Positions 38,329 to 46,933 of a stretch of 64,000 nt of DNA are shown here, in pieces (positions within the stretch are counted from its first letter, which is position 1; each line of letters opens with the position of its first letter). The stretch is from Mycolicibacterium chlorophenolicum (lineage in GTDB: Bacteria > Actinomycetota > Actinomycetes > Mycobacteriales > Mycobacteriaceae): NCBI RefSeq assembly GCF_001044235.1, contig NZ_JYNL01000010.1:78497-142496 (forward strand), read 5' to 3'. The notes under the pieces were generated by a model, which saw only the letters and a list, made by a program, of their open reading frames with translations, was not told the origin of the DNA and searched no databases. The position numbers and the translations under genes are program-made.

Positions 38329-39141
38329 ATGACCCGTCCCGCGCGGTCCGTGCGCCGGTTCGACCCGTTCCGGCCGCTCGACATGCTCACCTCGCTGTGG
38401 TCGGCCACCGCGATGGTGCCGGTCAACAGCAGTGCCGCGGCTGCCTACCGGGCCCTGTTCGTGACCGTGCGCCGCCTGGTCGTCGGCAGGCGCCTGACGG
38501 TGCGCCTGGACGACGGCGATCTGACGTTGACGGTGGCCCGGTTCGACTCCCGTCTCGACATGCGGGGCCTGTCGGTCGGCCAGCTCAACGACGTCCGCCT
38601 GGTGGCCGGTGACATTCGTTGGCGGACAAGTGTTTTCGATACCGCCACGGTGGTGCTGCACAACGTCCACGTCCGGCCCGGAGCGCCCCCGGTGCTGGTG
38701 GCCGCCCCGGTGGACCTCACGCTGGAGGTGCCGACGCCGGTGCTCGACGAGCTGTTCGGCCGCGCTGCGCCGCGGCTGGCCGGCGACGTCGGGGCCGACG
38801 GGGTGGCGCGCATCCGGTTCGCCCGGCGCCCGCGACTGGGGCACCTCGAGATCGACGCCCGCGTCGACGGGTCGACGCTGTGGTTGCAGGCCCACACGGT
38901 GGCCGTCGGGACCACCCGCTGGCGGCTGCCGGCCCGCACCCCGGCCTACCCGGTGCGGCTGCCCGAGTTGGCGCACGGCCTGACCCTGACCCGGGTGGAG
39001 TTCGCGCCGGGGGTGGTGCGGGTGTCCGGCACGCTGCCCCAGTGGCGCACCGAGCTGGACCGGAAACGCTTGGAGGACATCATCACCCAGCTCAGCGTCG
39101 GCGTGGCGCTCAACCTGACCCGGCTGGGCCGTTCGCGTTAG
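38329..39141 (+). CDS. DUF2993-like (LmeA-related) protein
   Basis: A 270-residue protein whose long beta-rich body (LTVRLDDGDLTLTVARFDSRLD ... VDLTLEVPTPVLDELFGRAAPRLAGDVGADGVARIRFARRPRLGHLEIDARVDGSTLWLQAHTVAVG) resembles the DUF2993 family, which in mycobacteria includes the LmeA-type periplasmic lipid-binding/mannan proteins. No clear signal peptide is present, so it may be cytoplasmic. Several in-frame starts exist (GTG 38311, GTG 38326, ATG 38329); the ATG is used here without strong support. It leads an SGNH hydrolase gene by 10 bases, suggesting an operon. The family call is tentative. Confidence 0.6.
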   Translation: MTRPARSVRRFDPFRPLDMLTSLWSATAMVPVNSSAAAAYRALFVTVRRLVVGRRLTVRLDDGDLTLTVARFDSRLDMRGLSVGQLNDVRLVAGDIRWRTSVFDTATVVLHNVHVRPGAPPVLVAAPVDLTLEVPTPVLDELFGRAAPRLAGDVGADGVARIRFARRPRLGHLEIDARVDGSTLWLQAHTVAVGTTRWRLPARTPAYPVRLPELAHGLTLTRVEFAPGVVRVSGTLPQWRTELDRKRLEDIITQLSVGVALNLTRLGRSR

Positions 39142-39151
39142 AGTCCCCTGC

Positions 39152-39925
39152 GTGGCTTCCTACGCCCGCTACGTCGCGCTCGGCGACAGCCAGACCGAGG
39201 GCCTGTGGGACGGCGACGACACCTCCGGTCTGCGGGGTTTCGCCGACCGTCTCGCCGAGAGACTCGACGCGCTGTCCCCCGGGCTGCAGTACGCCAACCT
39301 GGCCGTGCGCGGGAACCAGATCCGCGATGTCCTCGACGCACAGCTGCCCCACGCGCTGGCGATGGGTGCGGACCTGATCACCGTGTGCATCGGCATGAAC
39401 GACATGACCCGGCCCGGCCGCGGTTTCGAGCAGGCGCTCGGCCAGCTCGACGAGCTGCATTCCCGGCTGGCGGATTCCGGTGCCACCGTGGTGACCACGA
39501 CGTTCCCCGACCTGGCCCGGATCCTGCCGATCGGGCGGGTGCTGGGCCGGCGGGTGCTCGCGATCAACGAGGAGATCCGGTCCGCCGCCCGGCGGCACGG
39601 CTTCGCGCTGGTGGACCTCTACACGGCGCCGTCGATGACGCAGCCGGACACCTGGAGCCCGGACCGGGTGCACGGTTCGCCGCGGGGGCACATGCTGTTC
39701 GCCGAGGCCGCGGCCGAAGCGCTCGGCCTGCCGGGCAGCAGCCACGCCTGGGCCACCGCGGACCCGCAGGCGCGGCCGCCGTCGCTGCGCTCGCGGACCT
39801 ACTCGCAGCTGCTGTGGACGCAGAACATGCTGATGCCGTGGCTGTGGGATCACCTGCGCGGGCGGTCGGTCGGTGACGCGCGGGCGCCGCGCCGGCCGGT
39901 GCTCACCGACTGCTCACCGACGTAG
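39152..39925 (+). CDS. SGNH/GDSL-family hydrolase
   Basis: A 257-residue esterase/lipase-type protein. Block I is VALGDSQTEG (catalytic Ser), block II contains VRGNQIRDV (Gly), block III ITVCIGMNDM (Asn), and block V SPDRVHGSPRGH (Asp and His), so all SGNH residues are present. The C-terminal 60 residues are extra and Trp/Leu-rich (YSQLLWTQNMLMPWLWDHLRG). GTG start. No signal peptide, so it acts inside the cell or on membrane lipids. It follows the DUF2993-like gene by 10 bases. Confidence 0.9.
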   Translation: MASYARYVALGDSQTEGLWDGDDTSGLRGFADRLAERLDALSPGLQYANLAVRGNQIRDVLDAQLPHALAMGADLITVCIGMNDMTRPGRGFEQALGQLDELHSRLADSGATVVTTTFPDLARILPIGRVLGRRVLAINEEIRSAARRHGFALVDLYTAPSMTQPDTWSPDRVHGSPRGHMLFAEAAAEALGLPGSSHAWATADPQARPPSLRSRTYSQLLWTQNMLMPWLWDHLRGRSVGDARAPRRPVLTDCSPT

Positions 39926-39938
39926 CGGGCTGATCCGC

Positions 39939-40517
39939 TCAGATGCCCGTCCACGTCGCGTCGAGTTCCGTCGCGACGTCGATGACCTTGGCTTTCTGCG
40001 ACGCCGGGCTCTCGATCTCCCCGGCGACATGCGCGGCGATGAACCGTTTGATCTCGGCGTCCACGCCGCCGATGATGCGCACGACCTCGGCGCGCAACGA
40101 CTTCGACGTCACATGGATCGCGATGTCGGCGGCCCGCGGCTTCTCGACGTCGATGATGAGCAGCAGCGGTTCGGCGGCCCGGGCCACCGCGCGCAGCGAG
40201 ATCTCACCGAACACCATGAACTTCGGTTTGTCGATCCGCAGGTCGACGACCATGTCGATCTCCAGCGGTATCCGGATCGCGAACGTGATCTCGTCGGCCA
40301 CCCGCCGGTTCACCCGCGGCGGCATGATCCGCACCTTGGCCGTCACCTTCGCCAGCTTGCCGGGCCCCTGGGCGATCGGACCCATCTCGAACGCCTCGCC
40401 GGCGATCTGACCGATCGCGTCGCCCACCCGCTCCTCGGTCACCGCGACCTCGAAGAACCGCCGGCCGAACTCTTCGTAGCTCATGTATGCGTCCGGAGCG
40501 CGGCCAGTGGTGTCCAT
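39939..40517 (-). CDS. Conserved mycobacterial hypothetical protein
   Basis: A 192-residue protein I do not recognise as a named family. The middle is beta-rich with alternating charged and hydrophobic residues (KVTAKVRIMPPRVNRRVADEITFAIRIPLEIDMVVDLRIDKPKFMVFGEISLRAVARAA), like a lipid- or polyketide-binding barrel, and the C-terminus is helical. No signal peptide or membrane segment. M. tuberculosis has a similar-sized hypothetical next to malQ (Rv1780), but I cannot confirm homology here. It is convergent with the SGNH gene (13-base gap). Confidence 0.72.
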   Translation of the reverse strand: MDTTGRAPDAYMSYEEFGRRFFEVAVTEERVGDAIGQIAGEAFEMGPIAQGPGKLAKVTAKVRIMPPRVNRRVADEITFAIRIPLEIDMVVDLRIDKPKFMVFGEISLRAVARAAEPLLLIIDVEKPRAADIAIHVTSKSLRAEVVRIIGGVDAEIKRFIAAHVAGEIESPASQKAKVIDVATELDATWTGI

Positions 40518-40576
40518 GGTCCTGCTACGTTCTCACGTTCCCGGTGCCGGGCGCGACAACCCGGCCGTCCCGGCAG

Positions 40577-41383
40577 CTAAGCGATCTCCCCGAAGACCCG
40601 CAGCCGCGTCAGCGCGGCGCGGTCCTCACCACGCCGGCCGACCTCGCCGATCACGACGCAGCGCCCCTCGTCGCGCTGGACCCTCGCGGCGACCGACCGT
40701 CCGGAGCGGATCAGCTTGTCCCACTGCCCGCCCCCGAGCAGCCGCAGCAGATCCGACGCGCTGCGGGGCTCGTCGTCGCCGGCGGTGATCGGCACGTCGC
40801 CGGTGAGCCGCCGGACACCGACCTCGTCGCCCCCGCACGCGTCGTCGAGGAGCCGGGCGAACACCCCGGCGGCGCCGGTGCCGGTGCCGGCGAACCCGCG
40901 CAGGAAGCCCAGGCTGCCGGCGACGCCCTGATGGGTGATCATCGCCCGGCCCAGCGCCAGCCCGGCCGGCGCCGCGGCGACGCCACCGCGCAGGAAGCGA
41001 CGGATCATCGCGGGCAGTTCCCAGTACGCCGACAGCGCCGCGATCCGGAGGCCCTCCGCGGTGTCCTTCACGTCGTAGCGGATGAAGGTGGGCACCTCCA
41101 TCGTCAGCGCCGAAGCCATCCGGATCTCCAGGGTGAGGTCCCGGATCACGGTGGCGCCGACGACGATGTCGGCCTCGGAACGGTGGCTGATCTCGCGGGG
41201 CCCGATGAACGTGTCGAAGAAATGCCCGATGGCCACGCGGCCGCGGTGGGGCGCGGAACCGACCGGGTCCTCCACCCGCCCGTCGACGGTGAACAGCCCG
41301 ACCCACCCGTCGCGGTCGTGTGCGGACGCCGCGGCGAGGGAGCGCCGGGCGGCCGAGAGCACGTCGGCGCGCGTGAAGGGCAT
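40577..41383 (-). CDS. SnoaL/ketosteroid-isomerase-like N-terminal domain protein
   Basis: A 268-residue protein. Residues 1 to about 135 look like a SnoaL/NTF2-type cone (ADVLSAARRSLAAASAHDRDGWVGLFTVDGRVEDPVGSAPHRGRVAIGHFFDTFIGP ... EGLRIAALSAYWELP). The remainder is a Gly/Arg-rich, helical part with a second short domain of unknown type (SASDLLRLLGGGQWDKLIRSGRSVAARVQRDEGRCVVIGEVGRRGED). ATG 41383 fits the domain start; an open extension upstream is not needed. Possibly the equivalent of Rv1775; not confirmed. It is divergent from the gene at 41491. Confidence 0.72.
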   Translation of the reverse strand: MPFTRADVLSAARRSLAAASAHDRDGWVGLFTVDGRVEDPVGSAPHRGRVAIGHFFDTFIGPREISHRSEADIVVGATVIRDLTLEIRMASALTMEVPTFIRYDVKDTAEGLRIAALSAYWELPAMIRRFLRGGVAAAPAGLALGRAMITHQGVAGSLGFLRGFAGTGTGAAGVFARLLDDACGGDEVGVRRLTGDVPITAGDDEPRSASDLLRLLGGGQWDKLIRSGRSVAARVQRDEGRCVVIGEVGRRGEDRAALTRLRVFGEIA

Positions 41384-41453
41384 ACGGTTGCCTACCACCT
41401 CGGGCGGCAGGGAGTCGACTGCACCCGCCGCCGCGGGCACACTGGTGTCATCC

Positions 41454-41472
41454 GCTGTGCTGCGGGCACAGC
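41454..41472 (+). promoter_or_regulatory. Inverted repeat in the leader of the gene at 41491
   Basis: gctgtgc-tgcgg-gcacagc is a perfect 7+7 inverted repeat just upstream of the AAGGAGG ribosome site (about 41478). It could be an operator or an RNA hairpin next to the ribosome site. No more can be said. Confidence 0.35.
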
Positions 41473-41490
41473 TTCGCAAGGAGGAACGCC

Positions 41491-41895
41491 ATGAGCGGTA
41501 ACGGGCCTTTCGGCTTCGATCCCGAGGATTTCGACCGTGTGGTGCGTGAAGCCGGGGAGGGGTTGCGCGACGCGCTCGGCAAGTTCATGACGACCTCGGG
41601 CGAGCGCGCCGGGTGGTCGGTGCTCTTCGACGACCTGGCCCGCGGCGGCCGGCCGCGCCGCCCGGAGACCACCGGGGAGACCGGCGACGGGGTGTGGACG
41701 ATCTACACCGTCGACGAGTCCGGCGGCGCGCACATCGAGCAGGTGTTCCCCACCGAGCTGGACGCGCTGCGCGCGAACAAGAACAACACGGACGCCACGC
41801 GCCGCGTCCGGTTCCTGCCCTACGGCATCGCGGTCAGCGTGCTCGACGCCGGCCAGAGCAGCACCGAATCGGGCCAGGGCACGACCGCCGAGTAG
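41491..41895 (+). CDS. Conserved mycobacterial hypothetical protein
   Basis: A 134-residue soluble protein with no family that I can name. A helical N-terminus (DPEDFDRVVREAGEGLRDALGKFM) is followed by a short beta section (DGVWTIYTVDESGGAHIEQVFPTELDALRANKNNTDATRRVRFLPYGIAVSVLD), which reads like a display of a small alpha/beta fold seen in actinobacterial hypotheticals. A near-perfect AAGGAGG lies eight bases before the ATG, so it is well translated. The gene precedes the mmpS operon by 207 bases. Confidence 0.75.
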   Translation: MSGNGPFGFDPEDFDRVVREAGEGLRDALGKFMTTSGERAGWSVLFDDLARGGRPRRPETTGETGDGVWTIYTVDESGGAHIEQVFPTELDALRANKNNTDATRRVRFLPYGIAVSVLDAGQSSTESGQGTTAE

Positions 41896-42003
41896 GCGCT
41901 CCGGCGTCCAACGTCACCCCGGCCATTCCGTGACGTGGCCCGCACCGCCGGGAAAGCAGTTAGCAGCGCCACATTCACTTGAGCTAATCTGTCGCCGAGT
42001 GAG

Positions 42004-42022
42004 AACTTATACGGGCTAAGTT
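42004..42022. promoter_or_regulatory. 19-base inverted repeat upstream of the mmpS-mmpL operon
   Basis: aactta-tacgggc-taagtt has perfect 6-base arms and lies 80 bases before the mmpS GTG. The overlapping stretch ggctaagttaa resembles one half of the IdeR iron box (consensus half GGCTAACCTAA), but only about 10 of 19 positions match the full box, so the identity of the regulator is open. The rest of the 207-base gap shows AT-richer promoter-like sequence. Confidence 0.4.
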
Positions 42023-42102
42023 AAGATCAGCCAAACAGCGGACACGAGGCCAGGGGTCAGATTGCGCGGCAAACGTCAGGGGCACGTGGGGAGACACGCG
42101 TC

Positions 42103-42531
42103 GTGATCAAGGTCGCCAGGAAGGTGTGGCTGCCGCTGCTCATCGTGTTCGTCGTGGTGGTCGCCGGGCTGACCGTGTCGCGGATCCGGACCTTCTTCGG
42201 TTCCGAGGGCATCATCGAGACACCGCGCAACTTCGCCGATCTGCCCGAGCCGTTCGACCCGAAGGTGGTCCGCTACGAGATCACCGGCACCGGCAGCTAC
42301 GCCGACATCAACTATCTCGACCTGGACGCCAAGCCGCAGCGGGTCGACAACGCCGCGCTTCCGTGGTCCCTGACGCTGAGCACCACCGAGCCGTCCGCGG
42401 CCCCGAACATCGTCGCCCAGGGTGACGGCAGCTCGATCACCTGCCGGATCCTCGTCGACGACGAGCTCAAGGACGAGCGTACGACCGACGGGCTCAATGC
42501 CCAGACCTTCTGCTTCGTGAAGTCGGCATGA
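42103..42531 (+). CDS. MmpS-family accessory membrane protein
   Basis: A 142-residue protein with one N-terminal transmembrane helix ([21 protein letters not shown]) and a periplasmic beta-sandwich domain. The family-typical opening [28 protein letters not shown] is present, and so are the two cysteines in SITCRILVD and TFCFVKSA that form the MmpS disulfide. MmpS proteins work as partners of MmpL transporters in lipid or siderophore export. The GTG at 42103 is used. Its TGA overlaps the mmpL ATG (ATGA), so the two are co-translated. Confidence 0.94.
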   Translation: MIKVARKVWLPLLIVFVVVVAGLTVSRIRTFFGSEGIIETPRNFADLPEPFDPKVVRYEITGTGSYADINYLDLDAKPQRVDNAALPWSLTLSTTEPSAAPNIVAQGDGSSITCRILVDDELKDERTTDGLNAQTFCFVKSA

Positions 42532-45428
42532 GCGCGCCGGTCCGAGACGCTGCCCCTGACGCTCCCCCGCCCCCTCGCCCGCCCCGGCCGATCATCCCCC
42601 GGCTGATCCGCACGCTGGCCTTGCCGATCGTGCTGGGCTGGATCGCGGTGATCGTCATCCTCAACACGGTGGTCCCGCAGTTGGAGACCGTGGGCCAGAT
42701 GCGCGCGGTGTCGATGAGCCCGGACGACGCGCCGTCGCTGATCTCGATGAAGAAGGTCGGTGAGGCCTTCAAGGAGGGTGACTCCGACAGCTCGGTGATG
42801 ATCGTCTTCGAGGGCGACAAACCCCTCGGCGACGACGCGCACGCCTGGTACGACCAGCTGGTCAAGAAACTCGAGACCGACGACACCCATGTGCAGTCGG
42901 TGCAGGACTTCTGGAGCGATCCGCTCACCGCCGCCGGCTCCACCAGCAACGACGGCAAGGCCGCCTACGTCCAGGTGAAGCTCGCCGGCAACCAGGGCGA
43001 GACGCTGGCCAACGAGTCGGTGGAGGCCGTCCAGAAGATCGTCGAGAGCGTGCCGCCGCCGCCCGGCGTGAAGGCGTTCGTCACCGGTCCGGCCGCGCTG
43101 GCCGCCGACCAGCACATCGCCAGCGACCGCAGCATGACGCTCATCGAGGCGGCGACGTTCACGGTCATCATCATCATGCTGCTGCTGGTCTACCGCTCGA
43201 TCGTCACGGTGTTGATCACGCTGGTCATGGTGGTGCTGTCGCTGGCCACCGCGCGCGGAATGGTCGCGTTCCTGGGCTACCACGAGATCATCGGGCTCTC
43301 GACGTTCGCCACGAACCTGCTGGTGACGTTGGCCATCGCCGCGGCGACCGACTACGCGATCTTCCTGATCGGCCGCTATCAAGAGGCGCGCAGTCTCGGT
43401 GAGGACAAAGAGTCCGCGTTCTACACGATGTTCCACGGCACCGCGCACGTCGTGCTGGGTTCGGGTCTGACGATCGCGGGTGCGACGTTCTGCCTGAGCT
43501 TCACCCGGCTGCCGTACTTCCAGACCCTCGGTGTGCCGCTGGCGATCGGCATGGTCGTGGTGGTACTCGCCGGCGTGGTGCTGATGGTGGCGATCATCTC
43601 GCTGGCCACCCGCTTCGGACTGCTGGAACCCAAGCGCGCGATGCGAATTCGCGGGTGGCGCAAGATCGGCGCCGCGATCGTCCGCTGGCCCGGGCCGATC
43701 CTGGTGGGCACCATCGCGCTGTCGCTGGTCGGCCTGCTGACGCTGCCCGGCTACCAGACCAACTACAACGACCGGAACTACCTGCCGGCCGACCTGCCGG
43801 CCAACGAGGGTTACGCCGTCGCCGACCGGCACTTCTCGCAGGCCCGGATGAACCCGGAACTGCTGATGGTCGAGAGCGACCACGACATGCGCAACTCGGC
43901 GGACTTCCTGGTGATCGACAAGATCGCCAAGGCCCTGTTCCGGGTCGAGGGCATCGCGCGCGTGCAGGCCATCACCCGTCCCGACGGCAAGCCGATCAAG
44001 CACACGTCGATCCCGTTCCAGATGAGCATGCAGGGCACCACCCAGCGGCTCAACGAGAAGTACATGCAGGACCGGATGGCCGACATGCTGGTGCAGGCCG
44101 GTGAGATGGACAAGACCATCGCCACGATGGAGAAGATGGCCGGCCTGACCAAGCAGATGTCGGAGATCACCCACGCGATGGTGACGAAGATGGACGCGAT
44201 GGTCGTCGACATCGAGGCGCTGCGGGACAGCATCGCCAACTTCGACGACTTCTTCCGGCCGATCCGCAACTACTTCTACTGGGAACCGCACTGCTACGAC
44301 ATCCCGGTCTGCTGGGCGATCCGGTCGGTGTTCGACACCCTCGACGGCATCAACGTGATGACCGACGACTTCAAGCAGATCATCCCGGAGATGAAACGCC
44401 TCGACAGCCTGATGCCGCAGATGGTCGCGCTCATGCCCGAGATGATCTCCACGATGAAGACCATGAAGACGATGATGCTGACGATGTATCAGACTCAGAA
44501 GGGTCAGCAGGACCAGATGGCGGCCATGCAGGAGGACTCGGACGCCATGGGGGACGCGTTCGACAACTCCATGAACGACGATTCGTTCTATCTGCCGCCA
44601 GAGATCTTCGACAACAAGGACTTTCAGCGCGGGCTGGAGCAGTTCCTGTCCCCCGACGGCAAGTCAGTGCGGTTCATCATCGCCCACGAGGGCGACCCGC
44701 TGACCGCCGACGGCATCGCCCGCATCGACAAGATCAAGAACGCGGCCAAGGAGGCGATCAAGGGCACCCCGCTGGAGGGCGCGAAGATCTACCTCGGCGG
44801 CACCGCGGCCACGTATGCCGACATGCAGGAAGGCAACAACTACGACCTGCTGATCGCCGGTATCGCCGCGCTGGGGCTGATCTTCATCATCATGCTGATC
44901 CTGACCCGGGCCGTCGTGGCCTCGGCCGTCATCGTGGGCACGGTGGTGATGTCGCTGGGCGCGTCGTTCGGCCTGTCGGTGCTGTTCTGGCAGCACATCC
45001 TGGGCCAGCCGCTGCACTGGATGGTGCTCGCGATGGCGGTGATCATCCTGCTGGCGGTCGGCGCGGACTACAACCTGCTGCTGGTGTCGCGCCTCAAGGA
45101 GGAGATCCACGCCGGCATCGGCACCGGCATCATCCGCGCGATGGGCGGCAGCGGTTCGGTCGTCACGGCCGCGGGTCTGGTGTTCGCGCTTACGATGATG
45201 TCGATGGCGGTCAGCGAGCTGACCGTGATCGGGCAGGTCGGTACGACGATCGGTCTGGGTCTGCTGTTCGACACGCTCGTGATCCGCGCGTTCATGACAC
45301 CGTCGATCGCCGCGCTGATGGGCCCGTGGTTCTGGTGGCCGCAGCGGGTGCGCAGGCGGCCCGTTCCGGAGCCGTGGCCGCGGCCCGGTGGTCTACAGTC
45401 CGATCCGGCAGAGGGAGTGAGAGCATGA
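42528..45428 (+). CDS. MmpL-family RND transporter (MmpL4/MmpL5 type)
   Basis: A 966-residue RND transporter that exports lipids, glycolipids or siderophores by proton drive. Two sets of membrane helices are visible, each with the Asp-Tyr proton-relay pair ([17 protein letters not shown] and [17 protein letters not shown]). The second periplasmic domain carries a long Met-rich coiled-coil hairpin ([25 protein letters not shown] ... [22 protein letters not shown]) with two cysteines (HCYDIPVCW) at the tip; this hairpin marks the MmpL4/5 group. In M. tuberculosis that group exports mycobactins; in fast growers it also serves glycopeptidolipids. The cargo here is undetermined. It overlaps both neighbours by four bases. 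Confidence 0.95.
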   Translation: MSAPVRDAAPDAPPPPRPPRPIIPRLIRTLALPIVLGWIAVIVILNTVVPQLETVGQMRAVSMSPDDAPSLISMKKVGEAFKEGDSDSSVMIVFEGDKPLGDDAHAWYDQLVKKLETDDTHVQSVQDFWSDPLTAAGSTSNDGKAAYVQVKLAGNQGETLANESVEAVQKIVESVPPPPGVKAFVTGPAALAADQHIASDRSMTLIEAATFTVIIIMLLLVYRSIVTVLITLVMVVLSLATARGMVAFLGYHEIIGLSTFATNLLVTLAIAAATDYAIFLIGRYQEARSLGEDKESAFYTMFHGTAHVVLGSGLTIAGATFCLSFTRLPYFQTLGVPLAIGMVVVVLAGVVLMVAIISLATRFGLLEPKRAMRIRGWRKIGAAIVRWPGPILVGTIALSLVGLLTLPGYQTNYNDRNYLPADLPANEGYAVADRHFSQARMNPELLMVESDHDMRNSADFLVIDKIAKALFRVEGIARVQAITRPDGKPIKHTSIPFQMSMQGTTQRLNEKYMQDRMADMLVQAGEMDKTIATMEKMAGLTKQMSEITHAMVTKMDAMVVDIEALRDSIANFDDFFRPIRNYFYWEPHCYDIPVCWAIRSVFDTLDGINVMTDDFKQIIPEMKRLDSLMPQMVALMPEMISTMKTMKTMMLTMYQTQKGQQDQMAAMQEDSDAMGDAFDNSMNDDSFYLPPEIFDNKDFQRGLEQFLSPDGKSVRFIIAHEGDPLTADGIARIDKIKNAAKEAIKGTPLEGAKIYLGGTAATYADMQEGNNYDLLIAGIAALGLIFIIMLILTRAVVASAVIVGTVVMSLGASFGLSVLFWQHILGQPLHWMVLAMAVIILLAVGADYNLLLVSRLKEEIHAGIGTGIIRAMGGSGSVVTAAGLVFALTMMSMAVSELTVIGQVGTTIGLGLLFDTLVIRAFMTPSIAALMGPWFWWPQRVRRRPVPEPWPRPGGLQSDPAEGVRA

Positions 45429-45772
45429 AGCGGATTCTGATGGGGATCGCCGCGGCGGCCATGACGGTGGGTGCGCTGGGCACCGCCGCACCCGCGGTGG
45501 CCGACCCGGACACCGATTTCGCCAACGAGCTGCACGTCTACGGGATCTACGGCCAGAAGGACTACAACGCCTGGATCGGCAAGATCATGTGCAAGCGGGT
45601 GTACACCGGGGTGGACCCCGATGTGTTCGCCACCGCGAACTTCGTGCACAACCAGTTGCAGAAGGGCACCACGACCGACCAGGCGTACCAGTTCGTCGCC
45701 GCCGGTCTGCGCACCTACTGCCCCGAGAAGCTGCCGATCCTCGAGGCGGCGGCCAACCGCCCGGCCGGCTGA
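45425..45772 (+). CDS. Secreted DUF732 protein
   Basis: A 115-residue protein with a textbook Sec signal peptide ([26 protein letters not shown], cleavage before DPD). The mature domain is the DUF732 type: [36 protein letters not shown] ... [20 protein letters not shown], with two cysteines (IMCKR, TYCPE) able to form the conserved disulfide. The function of DUF732 is unknown. The ATG overlaps the mmpL stop (ATGA), so it is made together with the transporter; a periplasmic partner role is an inference from that coupling. Confidence 0.93.
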   Translation: MKRILMGIAAAAMTVGALGTAAPAVADPDTDFANELHVYGIYGQKDYNAWIGKIMCKRVYTGVDPDVFATANFVHNQLQKGTTTDQAYQFVAAGLRTYCPEKLPILEAAANRPAG

Positions 45773-45774
45773 CC

Positions 45775-46425
45775 GTGCCGTCCGCCACCCGCAGGCGGTT
45801 CAACGAGGCGGTCACCGGCTTCTGGAGCCTCGCGGCTCCGGTCTACGACACCGCGGTCGTCCAGCGCTGGGTGTACCGCCCGGCCCAGGACGAGGTGATC
45901 GCCGCACTCACCGCGCACGGGTCTCGGCGCGTCGCCGATATCGGTTGCGGCACAGGCATTCTCGCTGACCGCATCGCCCGCGAGGTGCACCCCGAAGCGG
46001 TGTACGGGGTCGACCTGTCCGAGGGGATGCTGGCGCAGGCCGCGCAGCGGTCGACGGCGGTGTCGTGGCTGACCTCGCCGGCCGAGGCGCTGCCGTTCGA
46101 CGACGGCAGCCTCGACGCGGTGGTCAGCACGTCGGCGTTCCACTGGTTCAACCAGCCAGCGGCGCTGCGCGAGTTCCACCGCGTGCTGGCGCCCGGGGGC
46201 ATCGCCGCGGTGGCGACGCTGAGCCCGCGCCGGTATGTGCCCGAGCAGATGCTGGCGGCAGTGCGGTTGCCGGCCTACGACGCCCCGTCCCCGGCGACGA
46301 TGCGCGCGATGTTCACCGCCGCCGGCTTCACCGTGGAGGATCAGCACCGGGTGCGGCGTCCGCTGTGGACGCAGGTGCTGTCCGACCTCATCACGATCGG
46401 CGTGAAACCCACCCCCACAGCCTGA
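45775..46425 (+). CDS. Class I SAM-dependent methyltransferase
   Basis: A 216-residue methyltransferase of the UbiE/methyltransf-11 kind. Motif I is VADIGCGTGILADRIA, the acidic loop VYGVDLSEGML, motif II LDAVVSTSAFHWFNQP and motif III LAPGGIAAVATLS. The substrate is unknown; small-molecule or lipid-headgroup methylation is typical. It starts two bases after the DUF732 stop (GTG), so it is the last gene of the mmpS-mmpL-DUF732 operon, and a cargo-modifying role is an attractive guess. The C-terminal domain is short, as in the family's minimal members. Confidence 0.9.
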   Translation: MPSATRRRFNEAVTGFWSLAAPVYDTAVVQRWVYRPAQDEVIAALTAHGSRRVADIGCGTGILADRIAREVHPEAVYGVDLSEGMLAQAAQRSTAVSWLTSPAEALPFDDGSLDAVVSTSAFHWFNQPAALREFHRVLAPGGIAAVATLSPRRYVPEQMLAAVRLPAYDAPSPATMRAMFTAAGFTVEDQHRVRRPLWTQVLSDLITIGVKPTPTA

Positions 46426-46432
46426 TTCGTCG

Positions 46433-46708
46433 TCAACCGTAGAGCGACTGGAGTACAGCCCCTCCGTCTGCGTCGTCGACGAGAGGGGTGGCTTCGATGT
46501 CCATGAATTCGTACCACTGCGCCATCCAATGGAAGATGGCTTTCGGGTCATCGCTTTCTGCGATGGCGAAGCCCTTGCCATCACAGCCATGCCAGCGACC
46601 GATCAATTGAGCGCCGGCGGGAGGAGAGCCGCCGGTCTCGAGAAATCTCTTGACTGCTGCCCGATAGGCGTCGCCGTGCGGCAGTGTCCATGACATCAAG
46701 AACTTCAT
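46433..46708 (-). CDS. DUF3303-type small protein (low-GC islet)
   Basis: A 91-residue protein matching the DUF3303 pattern: MKFLMSWTLPHGDAYRAAVKRFLETGGSPPAGAQLIGRWHGCDGKGFAIAESDDPKAIFHWMAQWYEFMDIEATPLVDD, a dimeric ferredoxin-like alpha/beta fold. Function unknown. Base composition here is clearly lower in GC than in both neighbours: in 46501-46560 I count 31 G/C of 60. The promoter side also holds an inverted repeat aacgt-gttcg-acgtt (46753-46767). Recent horizontal gain is likely. It converges with the methyltransferase gene. Confidence 0.85.
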   Translation of the reverse strand: MKFLMSWTLPHGDAYRAAVKRFLETGGSPPAGAQLIGRWHGCDGKGFAIAESDDPKAIFHWMAQWYEFMDIEATPLVDDADGGAVLQSLYG

Positions 46709-46933
46709 GATCGACTCCTTCAGTATGTTGCTGATGACCTCCGTTGACCCGAAACGTGTTCGACGTTATTGATCATGAATCTCCGAGAGTAGGGCCCAAG
46801 GTCCCGCCTGGCCGCCGACGCCGCGCCCCGTCGACGATGCACGCGATCTCAGATTCATCCCCAAAGCCGGATCCATCCCCAGGCGTGGGCTCGGCGCGGG
46901 CGATCTGTCGGTCCGCTCGGTGAGGGTGGAGTC

